A stretch of DNA of 64,000 bases from Paenibacillus maysiensis (GTDB lineage: Bacteria; Bacillota; Bacilli; Paenibacillales; Paenibacillaceae), in assembly GCF_000520815.1 (NCBI RefSeq), contig NZ_ASRY01000319.1:1-64000 (forward strand). The letters are read 5' to 3'. Positions 8,335 through 17,790 of this stretch are shown here, in pieces. The translations under genes and the position numbers were made by a program. Under the pieces are notes generated by a model. That model did not search any database and was not told the origin of the DNA. It was given only the letters and a program-made list of their open reading frames with translations. Position 1 is the first letter of the stretch. The number at the start of each line of letters is the position of its first letter.

Positions 8335-9843
8335 TTAATTGCTAAAATTGAACCATTTGCTGATGTCTATTTTGTTATATTCATTCATAGATCGCCATTC
8401 GTTCGATTCTGGTTGATAGGTATAATCTTTTTGCCATGTCATGATGTTTTCTGCAATTGCACGTATGGAAGAGGTGATATAGAAGACTTCCTGATTCGTC
8501 ATTATGGGATGGAGGGATAGGCGCACCCAGCCCGGTTTTCGCGATAAATCTCCCGCATGGATTAGGCTTGTCATTTGATTAGAGGTTTGTTGATCGATGC
8601 CCAGTAAATAGTGTCCATACGTTCCTGCACAGGAGCAACCGCCGCGGACCTGAATTCCGAACCGATCATTCAATAATTTTACGATCAGATTGTAGTGGAT
8701 ATGGTCAACAACGAAAGAAACGATTCCGAGTCGTTTTTGGCTTCTTCCACCTAAAACGTGCAGGCCTGGTATTTTGTCCAACCCGTTTAACAATAACGAC
8801 GTTAGTTCATTTTCGCGCTCCAACATGCGCTTTTGTCCCATCTGTTCTTTTAGCCGAATGCAGAGTGCCGTTCGAATGGCTTGTAGAAAAGCAGGAGTTC
8901 CTCCATCCTCACGGGCTTCAATATTATCTTTATACTCGTATCCCCCCCAAGGATTGGTCCAGCTTACCGTGCCGCCTCCGGGCTGATCCGGAGCACAATT
9001 GAGGCACAGCCTCGAATCCATAATTAAAACGCCGCTTGTACCGGGACCACCAAGAAATTTATGGGGAGAAAATACAATCCCGTCCAGTTTCTCAAGGGGA
9101 TCTGTGGGGTGCATGTTGATCTCGGCATAAGGTGCACTTGCCGAAAAATCAACGAAACAAACGCCGCCATGTTCGTGCATTTTGCGGGATAGCTTGTAAA
9201 TCGGCACTTCGAACCCTGTAACATTGGAGCAGGCTGTAAAGGCGCCAATCTTGATAGGGCGATACTGGAATTGAAGCAGCAGTCGTTCGAGATGAGCTGG
9301 ATCGACAATCCCGCCGGGACCCGGAGGAAGGCATACGACGTCTCCAATGGTTTCTGCCCAGGAAATATGATTGGAATGATGCTCCATGTGTGTAACGAAA
9401 ATAAGGGGGCGTTCTTTTTCGGCGATGGGGTATAGGGGCTTTAATTTTTCATGTATTTTCAATCCTAACAGCCGCTGAAGCTTATTTACCGCTCCCGTCA
9501 TACCAGACCCGGCGAACAGGATGATATCGTGTTCGCCAGCATGAACGTGGTTCTTAATGATTTGCTTCGCCTCTTCGTAGGCTTGGGTCATCAGAGTACC
9601 TGTCAAATTAGACTCCGTATGGGTATTCGCCACAAAAGGGCCTAATTCATTAGCTATTTTCGACTCGATGGGTCCATACAGACGGCCGCTGGCTGCCCAA
9701 TCCGCATAAATCAGCTTTTTTTGTCCATATGGAGATTCAAAGGTCTGGTGATATCCGATTGTACTTTCGCGATACCTTTGGAAATAAGCCTCGTTAGAAG
9801 GCTGATACCTGCAATTACTGCTTCCAATTCGAGCCATGAGCAT
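8335..9843 (-). CDS. class V aminotransferase-fold PLP enzyme (cysteine desulfurase-like)
   Basis: A 502-residue PLP enzyme of the class V aminotransferase superfamily. The probable Schiff-base lysine is K262 in SPHKFLGGPGTSGVLI, the cofactor aspartate is D232 in CFVDFSASAPYA, and the desulfurase-type cysteine is C403 or C405 in RGGCSCAGTYG. It is about 100 residues longer than SufS/IscS, mostly at the N-terminus and in inserts. The substrate is uncertain: cysteine desulfuration or a related C-S or C-N lyase reaction. The gene for a DsrE2 sulfur-relay protein lies just upstream on the same strand, which favours sulfur chemistry, although a terminator-like hairpin separates them. Confidence 0.82.
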   Translation of the reverse strand: MLMARIGSSNCRYQPSNEAYFQRYRESTIGYHQTFESPYGQKKLIYADWAASGRLYGPIESKIANELGPFVANTHTESNLTGTLMTQAYEEAKQIIKNHVHAGEHDIILFAGSGMTGAVNKLQRLLGLKIHEKLKPLYPIAEKERPLIFVTHMEHHSNHISWAETIGDVVCLPPGPGGIVDPAHLERLLLQFQYRPIKIGAFTACSNVTGFEVPIYKLSRKMHEHGGVCFVDFSASAPYAEINMHPTDPLEKLDGIVFSPHKFLGGPGTSGVLIMDSRLCLNCAPDQPGGGTVSWTNPWGGYEYKDNIEAREDGGTPAFLQAIRTALCIRLKEQMGQKRMLERENELTSLLLNGLDKIPGLHVLGGRSQKRLGIVSFVVDHIHYNLIVKLLNDRFGIQVRGGCSCAGTYGHYLLGIDQQTSNQMTSLIHAGDLSRKPGWVRLSLHPIMTNQEVFYITSSIRAIAENIMTWQKDYTYQPESNEWRSMNEYNKIDISKWFNFSN

Positions 9844-9932
9844 ACGGCGCCTCCCAAGTCGTTCTGTCTTCTTAGGGTACGTAGGTAGGCCTGAATGGGT
9901 TAAAAAAATTAGTTAAGTGTCATCATTTTGTC

Positions 9933-9966
9933 AAAATAAAAGCCTCATCCGAAAGCCGGACAAGGC
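9933..9966 (-). terminator. terminator after the DsrE2 gene
   Basis: On the minus strand GCCTTGTCCG pairs with CGGATGAGGC and is followed by TTTTATTTT. It lies between the DsrE2 gene and the class V aminotransferase gene and suggests they are at least partly independent units. Confidence 0.65.
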
Positions 9967-9977
9967 GTGCGTACAGC

Positions 9978-10454
9978 TTATATGAACAGCTGCATATCCG
10001 ATTCGAGCGCATCTTTGAGATACGTTTTGGCCTCGATAATTTCTAATTCAGGAATGAATTCTTCGGGTTTAAAACCCATAATGTCCACCGATAGCTTGCA
10101 GGCATAAAATTTGACATTCTTTTTCCGTGCCCCCTTCAAAAAGTGAATCAGCTTCGGGGCTTCGTTATCTTCGATCATTTCCGTCAGCATCAGCTTGCCT
10201 AGACCGCTAAAATTCATTTTCGACAACGGCAGCTCCTCAGGTCCTTTTGGAGTCATCCAGCCCATGATTTTTTCATAAATCGTTTTGTCCTCAAGCGTCA
10301 TTTTATCAGGATCACGAACCAGAAATAGTCCCCAGAACGCAAAAAACATCGTCACGTCCACGTCCAATTCCCGAGCCGTATTCGCCAAAATCAGTCCAGC
10401 CATCGCCTTATCGTAATCCCCGCTGAACATGAGCAGGTTCATCTTTTTGTCCAC
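9978..10454 (-). CDS. DsrE2-family sulfur-relay/peroxiredoxin-like protein
   Basis: A 158-residue protein of the DsrE/DsrF/DrsH superfamily, DsrE2 branch. It opens with NLLMFSGDYDKAMAGLILAN, has the FFAFWGLFLVRD segment, and carries the conserved cysteine in FYACKLSVDIMGF near residue 117. DsrE2 proteins bind or transfer sulfane sulfur. The neighbouring class V PLP enzyme on the same strand could supply persulfide sulfur, an inference from adjacency. No other sulfurtransferase (TusA or rhodanese) is visible nearby. Confidence 0.85.
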   Translation of the reverse strand: MDKKMNLLMFSGDYDKAMAGLILANTARELDVDVTMFFAFWGLFLVRDPDKMTLEDKTIYEKIMGWMTPKGPEELPLSKMNFSGLGKLMLTEMIEDNEAPKLIHFLKGARKKNVKFYACKLSVDIMGFKPEEFIPELEIIEAKTYLKDALESDMQLFI

Positions 10455-10721
10455 TACCTTCCGCCTCCATTACCAACAGATATATTCAGTATGGATTGGG
10501 AAATGAAAAGTATGCCCGGTTCACATATCGCTCACAATTAGGGGGCAACTATCGTAAGAAGGAATGAATGTCACGGATATATCCAAACGTCTCTCTGATG
10601 AAAATAAGTAAGTATAACTATGATTTTACCGCCAGACGATACCAATGTCATATCTCCAAACCGCTCCCATTCTGTATAATCTCAAGGGAATTCAAGACAC
10701 AAGCCTGAGATTGGGAGGGTC

Positions 10722-11687
10722 ATGGAAGTGACTACAGAGAATAAATATAAATCGCTTGAACTGGAAAAGCCGGGTATTTACGAGTTGGAGGGGCTAGAAG
10801 TTGGAGTCACCTCCAATTGTAATTTCAAATGCGATTATTGCTGCGCATACCAGCGGAATGATGGACAATGCATCAGTAGTAAAGAAGTGATACGCATCAT
10901 CGATGAAATCCCCACCTTAAAACGCGTGAGGCTGTCCGGGGGAGAGGTGACCTTGAAGTATCAGGATTGTCTGGACATTGTGGCTCACTGTTCGAGCAAG
11001 GGAATCGCTACCCAGCTCAACACTAATGCCAGCTTGCTCAGTCCTGAACGGATTGAGAGGTTGCGTGACGCGGGACTTTCCAATATCCATATCTCCTTCA
11101 ACTTCACAGACCCCGAAAAATATGCGGCATATTATCATGTTCACCCTCGCATGTATGAGAAAATCGTTCAAAATATCCGGTTGTGTACCGAAGCCAAGCT
11201 GGAAACGGTGCTGGAGACGTTGCTGTTTGCGGAGACGCAGAACAATATGCCAGCTATTAGTGAAAAGGTATATGAACTCGGTGTGCGCATCCATGAAATC
11301 CAAAACAGCATTGTGATGGATCATACCAACTGGAACGCCATCTCCACCAAGGAAGCACTTGTCCGTTCCGTTCATGACTTAATCGCACATAAAAAGGACG
11401 ACACCGTGCTGTATTTCACCTGTATGGATCGTTTTGCAGAAGCTTTAGGCTTCAAGGAGCAGCCGGGCGTATATTTTTCCAACTGTGTTGATGGTAAAAA
11501 ACAGCTCCATCTTCACGGGAACGGGGACATCCTGATATGTGAACTATGCCATCCTGTGGTCATCGGCAATATTTATAATGGAACATCCTTAAAGGATATT
11601 TACAAAAATAAACCGAAGCCGCTTCAAGAGTTTCTCGACAAACTGCCTTGTCCTGCCTATGATGCACTTTTCCCTGTAGAAAGCTGA
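10722..11687 (+). CDS. radical SAM protein with truncated SPASM-like C-terminus
   Basis: A 321-residue radical S-adenosylmethionine enzyme. The CxxxCxxC cluster motif is C33-C37-C40 in SNCNFKCDYC, followed by RLSGGEVTLK, the SAM-binding glycine motif, near residue 70. The C-terminal third has extra cysteines in FSNCVDGKKQLHLHGNGDI and ICELCHPVVIGNIYNGTSLKD. This resembles an abbreviated SPASM or twitch domain that could hold an auxiliary cluster. The substrate is unknown. No obvious precursor peptide is adjacent; the only small downstream frame is a holin-like toxin. A GGGAGG site precedes the ATG. Confidence 0.85.
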   Translation: MEVTTENKYKSLELEKPGIYELEGLEVGVTSNCNFKCDYCCAYQRNDGQCISSKEVIRIIDEIPTLKRVRLSGGEVTLKYQDCLDIVAHCSSKGIATQLNTNASLLSPERIERLRDAGLSNIHISFNFTDPEKYAAYYHVHPRMYEKIVQNIRLCTEAKLETVLETLLFAETQNNMPAISEKVYELGVRIHEIQNSIVMDHTNWNAISTKEALVRSVHDLIAHKKDDTVLYFTCMDRFAEALGFKEQPGVYFSNCVDGKKQLHLHGNGDILICELCHPVVIGNIYNGTSLKDIYKNKPKPLQEFLDKLPCPAYDALFPVES

Positions 11688-11853
11688 GAGAGGAAAGATG
11701 TAAGTAACGGAGTATGCGAGGCTTGTACAGCATAAGAGAGTTTTAATTTTTACTAATAACATATCCATATCCATATCCATATGTCATAATATTGCTTAAC
11801 AACAATGGCTTAGATGGGCGGTTGGCTAGTCTCCTGCAAAGGAGGTGATGCCT

Positions 11854-11967
11854 GTGGAGGTTAAAGATGCTCTGACATTAATGATGATGTTCGGTACGCT
11901 AATTATTGCGTTAATCGGATTAATCGTCACGATTGTTATTGCGTTGAACCAAAACAAAAAGAAATAG
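11854..11967 (+). CDS. putative holin-like type I toxin, 37 residues
   Basis: A short frame encodes a 37-residue hydrophobic peptide: acidic start MEVKDALTLM, one membrane helix rich in Leu, Ile and Val, and a basic tail NQNKKK. This is the pattern of the Bacillus/Paenibacillus putative holin-like toxins, whose translation is held off by an antisense RNA over the 3' end. A perfect AAAGGAGG (11838-11845) is spaced 8 bases from the GTG at 11854. The ATG at 11848 is too close. The downstream sequence (11968-12084) has the family's usual GC-rich repeats and strong terminator. Confidence 0.75.
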   Translation: MEVKDALTLMMMFGTLIIALIGLIVTIVIALNQNKKK

Positions 11968-12084
11968 ACCGCCCTCGGACAAGGTAAACGGTCTATCTTC
12001 ACTGATCTAAACTATAGCCGACCGCCCTTAAAAGCGGCTGTTGCTAAAGAGCAGGGATGTTAACGCATCCTTGCTCTTTCTTTA
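11968..12084. ncRNA. 3' region of the toxin locus, likely template for an antisense antitoxin RNA
   Basis: Directly after the toxin stop come short GACCGCC and GGCGGT-like repeats, then ACCGCCCTTAAAAGCGGC. The stretch ends in a strong hairpin with arms AAAGAGCAGGGATG and CATCCTTGCTCTTT at 12047-12084. In related holin-like toxin loci an antisense RNA is made from this part. I cannot identify its promoter with confidence, so the antisense RNA is an inference. Confidence 0.45.
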
Positions 12085-12210
12085 TTATGTTCTTCTTAAC
12101 TATATTTTATCACAGTTTTATCAGCATAAATACAACAAGGATCAGCAGGGTTGCAAAAATAAAGTATATATCTTTAACAACCTCCGGTGTGAGTTTTGGA
12201 TTTTTTTCGA

Positions 12211-14151
12211 TTATAATGCTGCTTTAATGACTTTTTTATAATACAGGATGGATAGTATCCCGAAAATGGAATATAAGGCGGTGTATAGTACCATAACGAT
12301 GATCATAGGCATCCAAATTTCGGTTCCAAACAAGAACCAGCCGGATTGGACGGCGAAATAGCTGTGTGAAAGGCCAATCACTAATGGAATGCCGAAGTTA
12401 AAGAGTTGTTTTATTTTAATGCCTCTAAGCAGGTCACCTTGTGTGAACCCCAATTTTCTCAACACCGTATAATTAGCTTTTTCGTCTTCGCTCTCATCCA
12501 TTTGCTTAAAATAAAGGATACAGCCTGATGTAATGAGAAAGGTGAGTCCTAAAAATCCAACTACAAACATGATCACTCCCATGTTCCGCTTCTGATTGCT
12601 GCTCATTTCAAGGCGTGATGTTTGTTGATCATTAAAATTCGCAGCTGTAAAGAGACGATTTGCTTCTTCAATTTGTTCTGCATTCATCATATTAATTCCA
12701 ATATATAAGGATGATTTCTTTTGAATCTCAGGATTTACATCTTTCTTTAACCGCTCAAATATGGTTTCGTCTACAATGGCAGTGGGTAGTCCCCCGGCTG
12801 TAAAATAGTAGGGAATCACATACTCCTTTTTTAGACCCAAATATTGTTGATGTACGACTTCTTTTTTTCCCTTCAAATCCAATGGACCAAAGTTTTTCAA
12901 GGACATAAATTTCTGTAACAGATCATTATAGCCCGTTAAAATCGCTTGACCTGGAGATACATCCGTACCCTCCACAGATTGATCGCTTATGACAGGCAGC
13001 GTCATGGAATTCGCACCGATATTTATTCCTTCCAGAGGAGTTTCCATGATTTGCGCTGTGTCCACACTGACTTGAATGACTTCAATTTTCTTTTCACGAT
13101 ACTTTATATCATGCTCATGAAGTAACGTTGTGAATTTCTCTGCATCCGGTACATTCGTCATTGCAAAATGGGAAGGCACATTGTCCTCAGCTGCTTGATC
13201 CGCAGAATAATAGGCGATATAGCTTAAGGAGAGTAAACCGATGGCAAGTGCCGATACCGTCGTAATAATGGTCAGTAATAAAGCATTCGATTTCATGCGG
13301 AACATAATGGATGACAGAGACAGCACCTCATTGATGTTTAAATAGCCACCTTTACTTTTTCTGATGATATTTGAAATAAAGCGGATAGATCCTTTATAAA
13401 AAAGAAGTGTTCCAATGATGACAGTGCCCAAAATAAACACCATAGCCATAAATAATTCATTCATGGATGTAAAGTCCCCACCAAACAATTTGGAAGAAAC
13501 ATAGTATCCTACAGCGATGAATGAAACTCCAATGATCCCGATGATCATCTCATAGATAGATATTTTCTTGATTTTCCCTTCGGTGGTTGAGGTCACTCTG
13601 AACAAAGACAAAATACTCTGTCTTTTGATAAAGGAATAATTCATGAGCATGATCAACAGGTAGATGATACAAAAAACGATGAGTGTTTGAATAAGTGCCT
13701 GGTTAGAGAAATATAGAGTGGCAATGGCTTCGACGCCCGTCGTCTTAAATAAAATCATGATCACTAATTTGGAAAAGGAAAATCCAACTCCGATTCCAAT
13801 AAACAGGGAACTGAAGTATAGAATTAAGTTTTCAGCACTCAGGATGCGAAAAATTTTATTTTTGGTCATTCCGATTAATTGAAATAAGCCAATTTCTTTG
13901 CTGCGTCTTTTTATGAAAATATTATTAGCATACAACAGGAAGATGCAGACAATGGCGACCAGCAGGACGGATGCTGTACGTATGGAAGCCGCGCCCTTAA
14001 CTGAACCCTTCACTTCGTCCATGGAGGGATCATATTGTAATGTGACAAAAGCGAAATAGAGCGCAACACTGAAAATGAGAGCAAAGACATACAGGTAATA
14101 ATTTTTCAGGTTTTTTTTCAAATTTTTCAGGATGAGTTGATTAATGTTCAT
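12211..14151 (-). CDS. BceB-like ABC transporter permease (FtsX family)
   Basis: A 646-residue permease of the BceB/VraG type. Groups of membrane helices near both ends and in the middle (about ten in total) flank a large extracytoplasmic domain, roughly residues 310-510, that in this family senses or binds cell-wall-active peptides. FtsX-like permease segments are recognisable. With the ATPase it forms a detoxification and sensing complex for bacitracin or lantibiotic-type antibiotics. I chose the ATG at 14151, which overlaps the end of the ATPase gene, over the GTG at 14163. The bceRS-like genes lie directly upstream on the same strand. Confidence 0.9.
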   Translation of the reverse strand: MNINQLILKNLKKNLKNYYLYVFALIFSVALYFAFVTLQYDPSMDEVKGSVKGAASIRTASVLLVAIVCIFLLYANNIFIKRRSKEIGLFQLIGMTKNKIFRILSAENLILYFSSLFIGIGVGFSFSKLVIMILFKTTGVEAIATLYFSNQALIQTLIVFCIIYLLIMLMNYSFIKRQSILSLFRVTSTTEGKIKKISIYEMIIGIIGVSFIAVGYYVSSKLFGGDFTSMNELFMAMVFILGTVIIGTLLFYKGSIRFISNIIRKSKGGYLNINEVLSLSSIMFRMKSNALLLTIITTVSALAIGLLSLSYIAYYSADQAAEDNVPSHFAMTNVPDAEKFTTLLHEHDIKYREKKIEVIQVSVDTAQIMETPLEGINIGANSMTLPVISDQSVEGTDVSPGQAILTGYNDLLQKFMSLKNFGPLDLKGKKEVVHQQYLGLKKEYVIPYYFTAGGLPTAIVDETIFERLKKDVNPEIQKKSSLYIGINMMNAEQIEEANRLFTAANFNDQQTSRLEMSSNQKRNMGVIMFVVGFLGLTFLITSGCILYFKQMDESEDEKANYTVLRKLGFTQGDLLRGIKIKQLFNFGIPLVIGLSHSYFAVQSGWFLFGTEIWMPMIIVMVLYTALYSIFGILSILYYKKVIKAAL

Positions 14152-14902
14152 ATTGGACCCCACCTAAGACCCCTTGGGTTCTCATGATATCCTGAAAGAA
14201 GCTTTGTCTTTCCTGCCCGCCTTTATGAAGCTGCGTATACATTTGCCCATCCTTAATAAAAATGACCCGACTGCAATGGCTGGCTGCGACAGGATCATGC
14301 GTGACCATAATAATGGTTGCCTTGCGCTTTTGGTTTAACTGGCCCAGCTTGTTTAACAAATCGGAAGCGGATTTGGAATCCAGCGCACCCGTAGGTTCAT
14401 CGGCAAAAATAATACTGGGCTCATGAATAAACGCTCTGGCCGCAGATGTACGCTGTTTCTGTCCACCCGAGATTTCATTGGGGTACTTATCCTTCAACTC
14501 ATAAATTCCCAGCTCTGTAGCCACGTCCTGAAATCTTCGGTTGGCCTCTTTTTTAGGCGTTTTGGTGATGGATAAGGGTAAGAGAATGTTCTCCTTCACG
14601 GTTAGCGTATCCAGCAGATTATACTCTTGAAAAATAAACCCTAAATGCTTTTTGCGGAATTCAGCCAGTTGCTTTTCCTTCATTTTCGTCATTTCGATAT
14701 CATTGATTTTGATGGAACCTTGGCTCACTTTATCAATGGAGGAAAGAACATTCAGCAGTGTGGTTTTACCTGAACCAGAGGCTCCCATAATACTGACAAA
14801 TTCGCCTTCTTCAATAAGGATATCAATTCCCTTCAAAACCTCCTGCATATTTAACTTATTACCGTAGCTTTTATGAATTTTATGGGCTTCTAAAATATTC
14901 AC
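14141..14902 (-). CDS. BceA-like ABC transporter ATPase
   Basis: A 253-residue MacB/LolD-type ATPase with Walker [10 protein letters not shown] (about residues 39-47), Q-loop [10 protein letters not shown], signature SGGQKQR and Walker [21 protein letters not shown]. It energises the BceB-like permease encoded immediately downstream with an overlapping stop and start. The family member BceAB protects undecaprenyl-pyrophosphate cycling from bacitracin and related peptides and acts as co-sensor for the BceS kinase. A separate promoter probably lies in 14903-14983, because a terminator ends the upstream kinase gene. Confidence 0.93.
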   Translation of the reverse strand: MNILEAHKIHKSYGNKLNMQEVLKGIDILIEEGEFVSIMGASGSGKTTLLNVLSSIDKVSQGSIKINDIEMTKMKEKQLAEFRKKHLGFIFQEYNLLDTLTVKENILLPLSITKTPKKEANRRFQDVATELGIYELKDKYPNEISGGQKQRTSAARAFIHEPSIIFADEPTGALDSKSASDLLNKLGQLNQKRKATIIMVTHDPVAASHCSRVIFIKDGQMYTQLHKGGQERQSFFQDIMRTQGVLGGVQYEH

Positions 14903-14983
14903 TTCGATGCACTCCTTATTATTCTTGTAGCTTTATTATAAAAATAGGGCCGATGTTTTTCCTTTGATTGGGCGAACAATACA

Positions 14984-15013
14984 TAAAAGCATGTGACATC
15001 TCTGTCACATGCT
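14984..15013 (-). terminator. terminator after the BceS-like kinase gene
   Basis: A perfect 11-bp stem (AGCATGTGACA and TGTCACATGCT, 4-base loop) overlaps the kinase stop codon and continues into a short T-run on the minus strand. It separates the regulator pair from the transporter pair. Confidence 0.75.
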
Positions 15014-16009
15014 CACCATGCTCACGAAATCATTTCGTTTGGGGAAAATTAAAGTGAAGGTCGTACCCACATTCGGTTTGGAGTGCACATCTATATGTAT
15101 GAGCAAGGACTGTGCTGCCTTTTTCGTTAAATATAATCCCATGCCCGTTGAAGTATGATCAGAATGTTGGGTCGTGGATGTAAAACCTTTCTCGAAAATA
15201 CGGGGTATATCCTTCGGATCAATACCGCGACCAAAGTCTTGGACCTCAAGCCGTATTCGATCCTTTTGTTTATAGCTGTGAATGATAATATCACTGGCAT
15301 CGCTATATTTGATGGCATTGGTTAAGAGCTGTCTGACGATAAAAGCAAGCCATTTGGCATCACTTAGCACTTCCATTTGCTCCAATTGGATGTCAAAGCC
15401 GATCCCTTTTTGGATGCACCATGACTGTAAGGCTTTGATCTCTTTAAAAACCAGAGATTTTAAATCCACTTGCTCGACATACAAATCATTTTCAATAAAG
15501 GATATGCGTTTGTGATGGAGCTGCTGGTCCAGCAGTAAGTGAATTCGTAGCCATTCATAGGTTAACTGAGCTTTTAGGGGCTTATCGTCCAATCGCTCAA
15601 TCATCAAATGCATGGCGGTCAAAGGTGTTTTTACCTCATGAATCCAGGATAATAGTTCATCTTTTTCGTGTTCAAGTGTTAATTGATTTTGCGAGATGAT
15701 CTGTTGTAACCGCTCGGTCTGGTCAGTGATTTTTTGTTCAATGATTTGCTCAAACGGACTCTCGGGTTCACCTATACCCGTTAATTCGAGAGGGCTTTCC
15801 CATTCTTCCAGTGCTGTATAGAATCTGGTTTCCTTAGGATAGCGAACGATTAAGAAAACCAAGAAAATCATCATAGATAAGAAGACAATATAAAGGATCG
15901 GCATCAACGGGATTGCAGCATCCACATAAGCGATGAACAGGATCAGGAATTGCTGACATACAAATAGCAGAATCCAGCTTCGCCTTTCCATAAGATATTT
16001 TTTAATCAT
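15005..16009 (-). CDS. BceS-like intramembrane-sensing histidine kinase
   Basis: A 334-residue sensor kinase. Two membrane helices (about residues 13-29 and 35-55) are separated by only a few residues, so there is no real extracytoplasmic sensor domain, as in BceS-type kinases that take their signal from the transporter. The phospho-accepting H124 lies in HEVKTPL, followed by the N-box LTNAIKYSD and G-boxes DFGRGID and GMGLYL. The gene overlaps its response regulator by 8 bases. It most likely senses flux through the adjacent BceAB-like transporter. Confidence 0.92.
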   Translation of the reverse strand: MIKKYLMERRSWILLFVCQQFLILFIAYVDAAIPLMPILYIVFLSMMIFLVFLIVRYPKETRFYTALEEWESPLELTGIGEPESPFEQIIEQKITDQTERLQQIISQNQLTLEHEKDELLSWIHEVKTPLTAMHLMIERLDDKPLKAQLTYEWLRIHLLLDQQLHHKRISFIENDLYVEQVDLKSLVFKEIKALQSWCIQKGIGFDIQLEQMEVLSDAKWLAFIVRQLLTNAIKYSDASDIIIHSYKQKDRIRLEVQDFGRGIDPKDIPRIFEKGFTSTTQHSDHTSTGMGLYLTKKAAQSLLIHIDVHSKPNVGTTFTLIFPKRNDFVSMVSM

Positions 16010-16709
16010 AGGCAGGTGCCTCTTCTATGGCTATGTAGCCTTGCCCCACCTTCGTTTCAATGAAACGGCCCAAATCCAGCTCATCCAGCTTTTTTCGCAG
16101 GCGGTTCAAGTTGACGGTCAGGGTATTGTCGCTGACAAAACGTTCATCATCCCATAGGCTTTTAATTAATTCCTCCCGGGAGACAATTTTGTTTTTTTGC
16201 TCAATCAGCAGCTTTAAAATATAAATTTCGTTCTTGGTTAATTCGATGGAGCCAGTCTCATTGGCAACTACATTCTTTTCGTAATCGACCGTGGCTCCAC
16301 ACCATGTTTTGAGAGAGACGGGTTCTGTATTGTAATTGTATACGCGGCGAAGTGTCGCCTGTAATTTTGCAATAAGTACATCAAAATGAAACGGTTTTTG
16401 AATAAAATCATCTGCTCCAAGCTGCATCGACATCACCATATCCGTAGGGTGATCACGAGATGATAAGAAAATGATAGGGACGTTAGAGTGGGATCGAATC
16501 ATTCGACACCAATGAAACCCATCAAATTTCGGCAATTGAATATCTATCACGACCAGATCAGGCTTTATCGTTGTAAATTCCTGAATGACTTTATTAAAGT
16601 CATGGATGCCATACACATCATAGTTCCATTGAGTTAACCGCTCCTTCATTTCATGGAACAAAGTCTGATCATCTTCAATTAGCAAGATTTTGAACAACGG
16701 TTTCACCAC
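16002..16709 (-). CDS. BceR-like response regulator (OmpR family)
   Basis: A 235-residue regulator with a receiver domain (acidic pocket EDD at 12-14, phospho-acceptor D56 in VVIDIQLPKFDG, switch lysine in DDFIQKPFHFD) and a C-terminal OmpR-type winged helix (about 135-230, ELTKNEIYILKLL and SDNTLTVNLNRLRKKL). It partners the overlapping BceS-like kinase and probably activates the adjacent ABC transporter genes. The start is uncertain: GTG at 16709 is used, but a TTG a few codons later is also possible, and no strong ribosome site is visible. Confidence 0.92.
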   Translation of the reverse strand: MVKPLFKILLIEDDQTLFHEMKERLTQWNYDVYGIHDFNKVIQEFTTIKPDLVVIDIQLPKFDGFHWCRMIRSHSNVPIIFLSSRDHPTDMVMSMQLGADDFIQKPFHFDVLIAKLQATLRRVYNYNTEPVSLKTWCGATVDYEKNVVANETGSIELTKNEIYILKLLIEQKNKIVSREELIKSLWDDERFVSDNTLTVNLNRLRKKLDELDLGRFIETKVGQGYIAIEEAPAYD

Positions 16710-16726
16710 TTTTTACTTTTTTTAGG

Positions 16727-16837
16727 ATTTTGCAAAATTCGATTCCAGTCGCTCCAAAGTTCAATATATAGACGAACTAGAGCATTTCGATCTATATATT
16801 GTTCATTAGAAGTCGCTTATTGGATTTTTGCAAACTG
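16727..16837. repeat. ~110-bp imperfect inverted repeat (REP/MITE-like)
   Basis: The left arm starts near TTTTGCAAAA and runs through AGTCGCTCC to TTCAATATATAGA. The right arm, read in reverse complement, runs TTTGCAAAAATCCA, AGCGACTTC, then AACAATATATAGATCGAA. The arms, about 47-50 bases each, match over most of their length with a few mismatches and gaps and leave a ~12-base centre. It lies between divergently transcribed genes (bceR-like and the HD hydrolase). Confidence 0.55.
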
Positions 16838-16981
16838 CTCTTTTATAAAGTGTATAGCAAAATTGGTTTATGTGCTATATGTGTGAGTATCCACTTTATA
16901 CTGCGATAATCTGCTGTTAATAGTTGAGGTTTATAGTTGGGTTTATATTTACTATCTCATATATTTTAAAGGATGGATGCA

Positions 16982-17614
16982 ATGATGGGAATTCACACGT
17001 ATTTTCGGTCGCTAAATGAGCTGGAAAGAATCATACGTTGTCCGGGCAAGTTTAAATTTGAGGAACACAGCGTATCTGCTCATTCATGGAAAGTGGTGCA
17101 GTACGCCAAGACGCTGGCTGATATTGAAGAGCGAAACGGCGTAAGCATTGACTGGAAAAAGCTTTACGAGATCACAAGCAGCCACGATTATGGGGAGATT
17201 TTTATTGGAGACATTAAAACGCCTGTTAAGCATTCCTCCAAGGAGCTCCGGTTATTAATCCAGCAGGTCGAAGAAGGTATGATTGAGTATTTTATTGAAG
17301 AGAATATTCCGGATGATTTTAAAGCCATTTTCCGCAAACAGCTACGGGAAGGTAAGGATGATTCTGTCGAAGGCTTAATCCTTGAGGTTGCTGACAAGAT
17401 GGATCAGGTGTACGAAGCATTTGCCGAACTACAGCGGGGAAATACCGAAAAAGAATTTATAGTCATGTATCGTAATGCGCTTGTGAAAATTAAAAACATT
17501 CAATTAAAATGCGTGGATTATTTTTTGGAAAATATCCTGCCGGATATGGTAAAGGAAGAAACGCCTTCATCCATTGATATTAAAAAGATTACGGAAGAAG
17601 CCTTGGCTCTGTAA
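16982..17614 (+). CDS. HD-domain hydrolase (YfbR-like)
   Basis: A 210-residue HD-superfamily phosphohydrolase of the YfbR-like type, metal-dependent enzymes that act on 5'-deoxynucleotides. The metal ligands are suggested by EEHSVSAHSWKV (first His pair) and SSHDYGEIFIGDIKTPVK (the HD doublet), with a later aspartate in VADKMDQVYEAF. The start at 16982 is favoured because AAAGGA at 16968-16973 overlaps the earlier ATG at 16973 and is well spaced from 16982. The true substrate is not known from the sequence. The gene stands alone downstream of a large inverted repeat. Confidence 0.8.
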   Translation: MMGIHTYFRSLNELERIIRCPGKFKFEEHSVSAHSWKVVQYAKTLADIEERNGVSIDWKKLYEITSSHDYGEIFIGDIKTPVKHSSKELRLLIQQVEEGMIEYFIEENIPDDFKAIFRKQLREGKDDSVEGLILEVADKMDQVYEAFAELQRGNTEKEFIVMYRNALVKIKNIQLKCVDYFLENILPDMVKEETPSSIDIKKITEEALAL

Positions 17615-17693
17615 ATGAATGTCCTCACCGTCCAGAAGCTTCAGAAGCGCTTCTGTTCTTACATAATAATTCCACTTTCAAGTTAGATACCGC

Positions 17694-17724
17694 TTGACTT
17701 CAAGTTAACTTGAAGTAGTAACAT
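17694..17724 (+). promoter_or_regulatory. MerR-type promoter with 19-bp spacer and perfect palindromic operator
   Basis: TTGACT (17694-17699) and TAACAT (17719-17724) are separated by 19 bases, the over-long spacing typical of MerR-activated promoters. The perfect 20-bp palindrome ACTTCAAGTTAACTTGAAGT (17697-17716) fills the spacer. The same ACTTCAAGT-type half-sites are known for AdhR-like MerR regulators. It drives the aldo/keto reductase. No intact merR gene is adjacent, so the regulator must act from elsewhere. Confidence 0.8.
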
Positions 17725-17790
17725 GATAGATGTGACGTGTTAATTAGAAATACGGATGGGCCATTCTTTCAATAATAGGAGTGATTGAAG

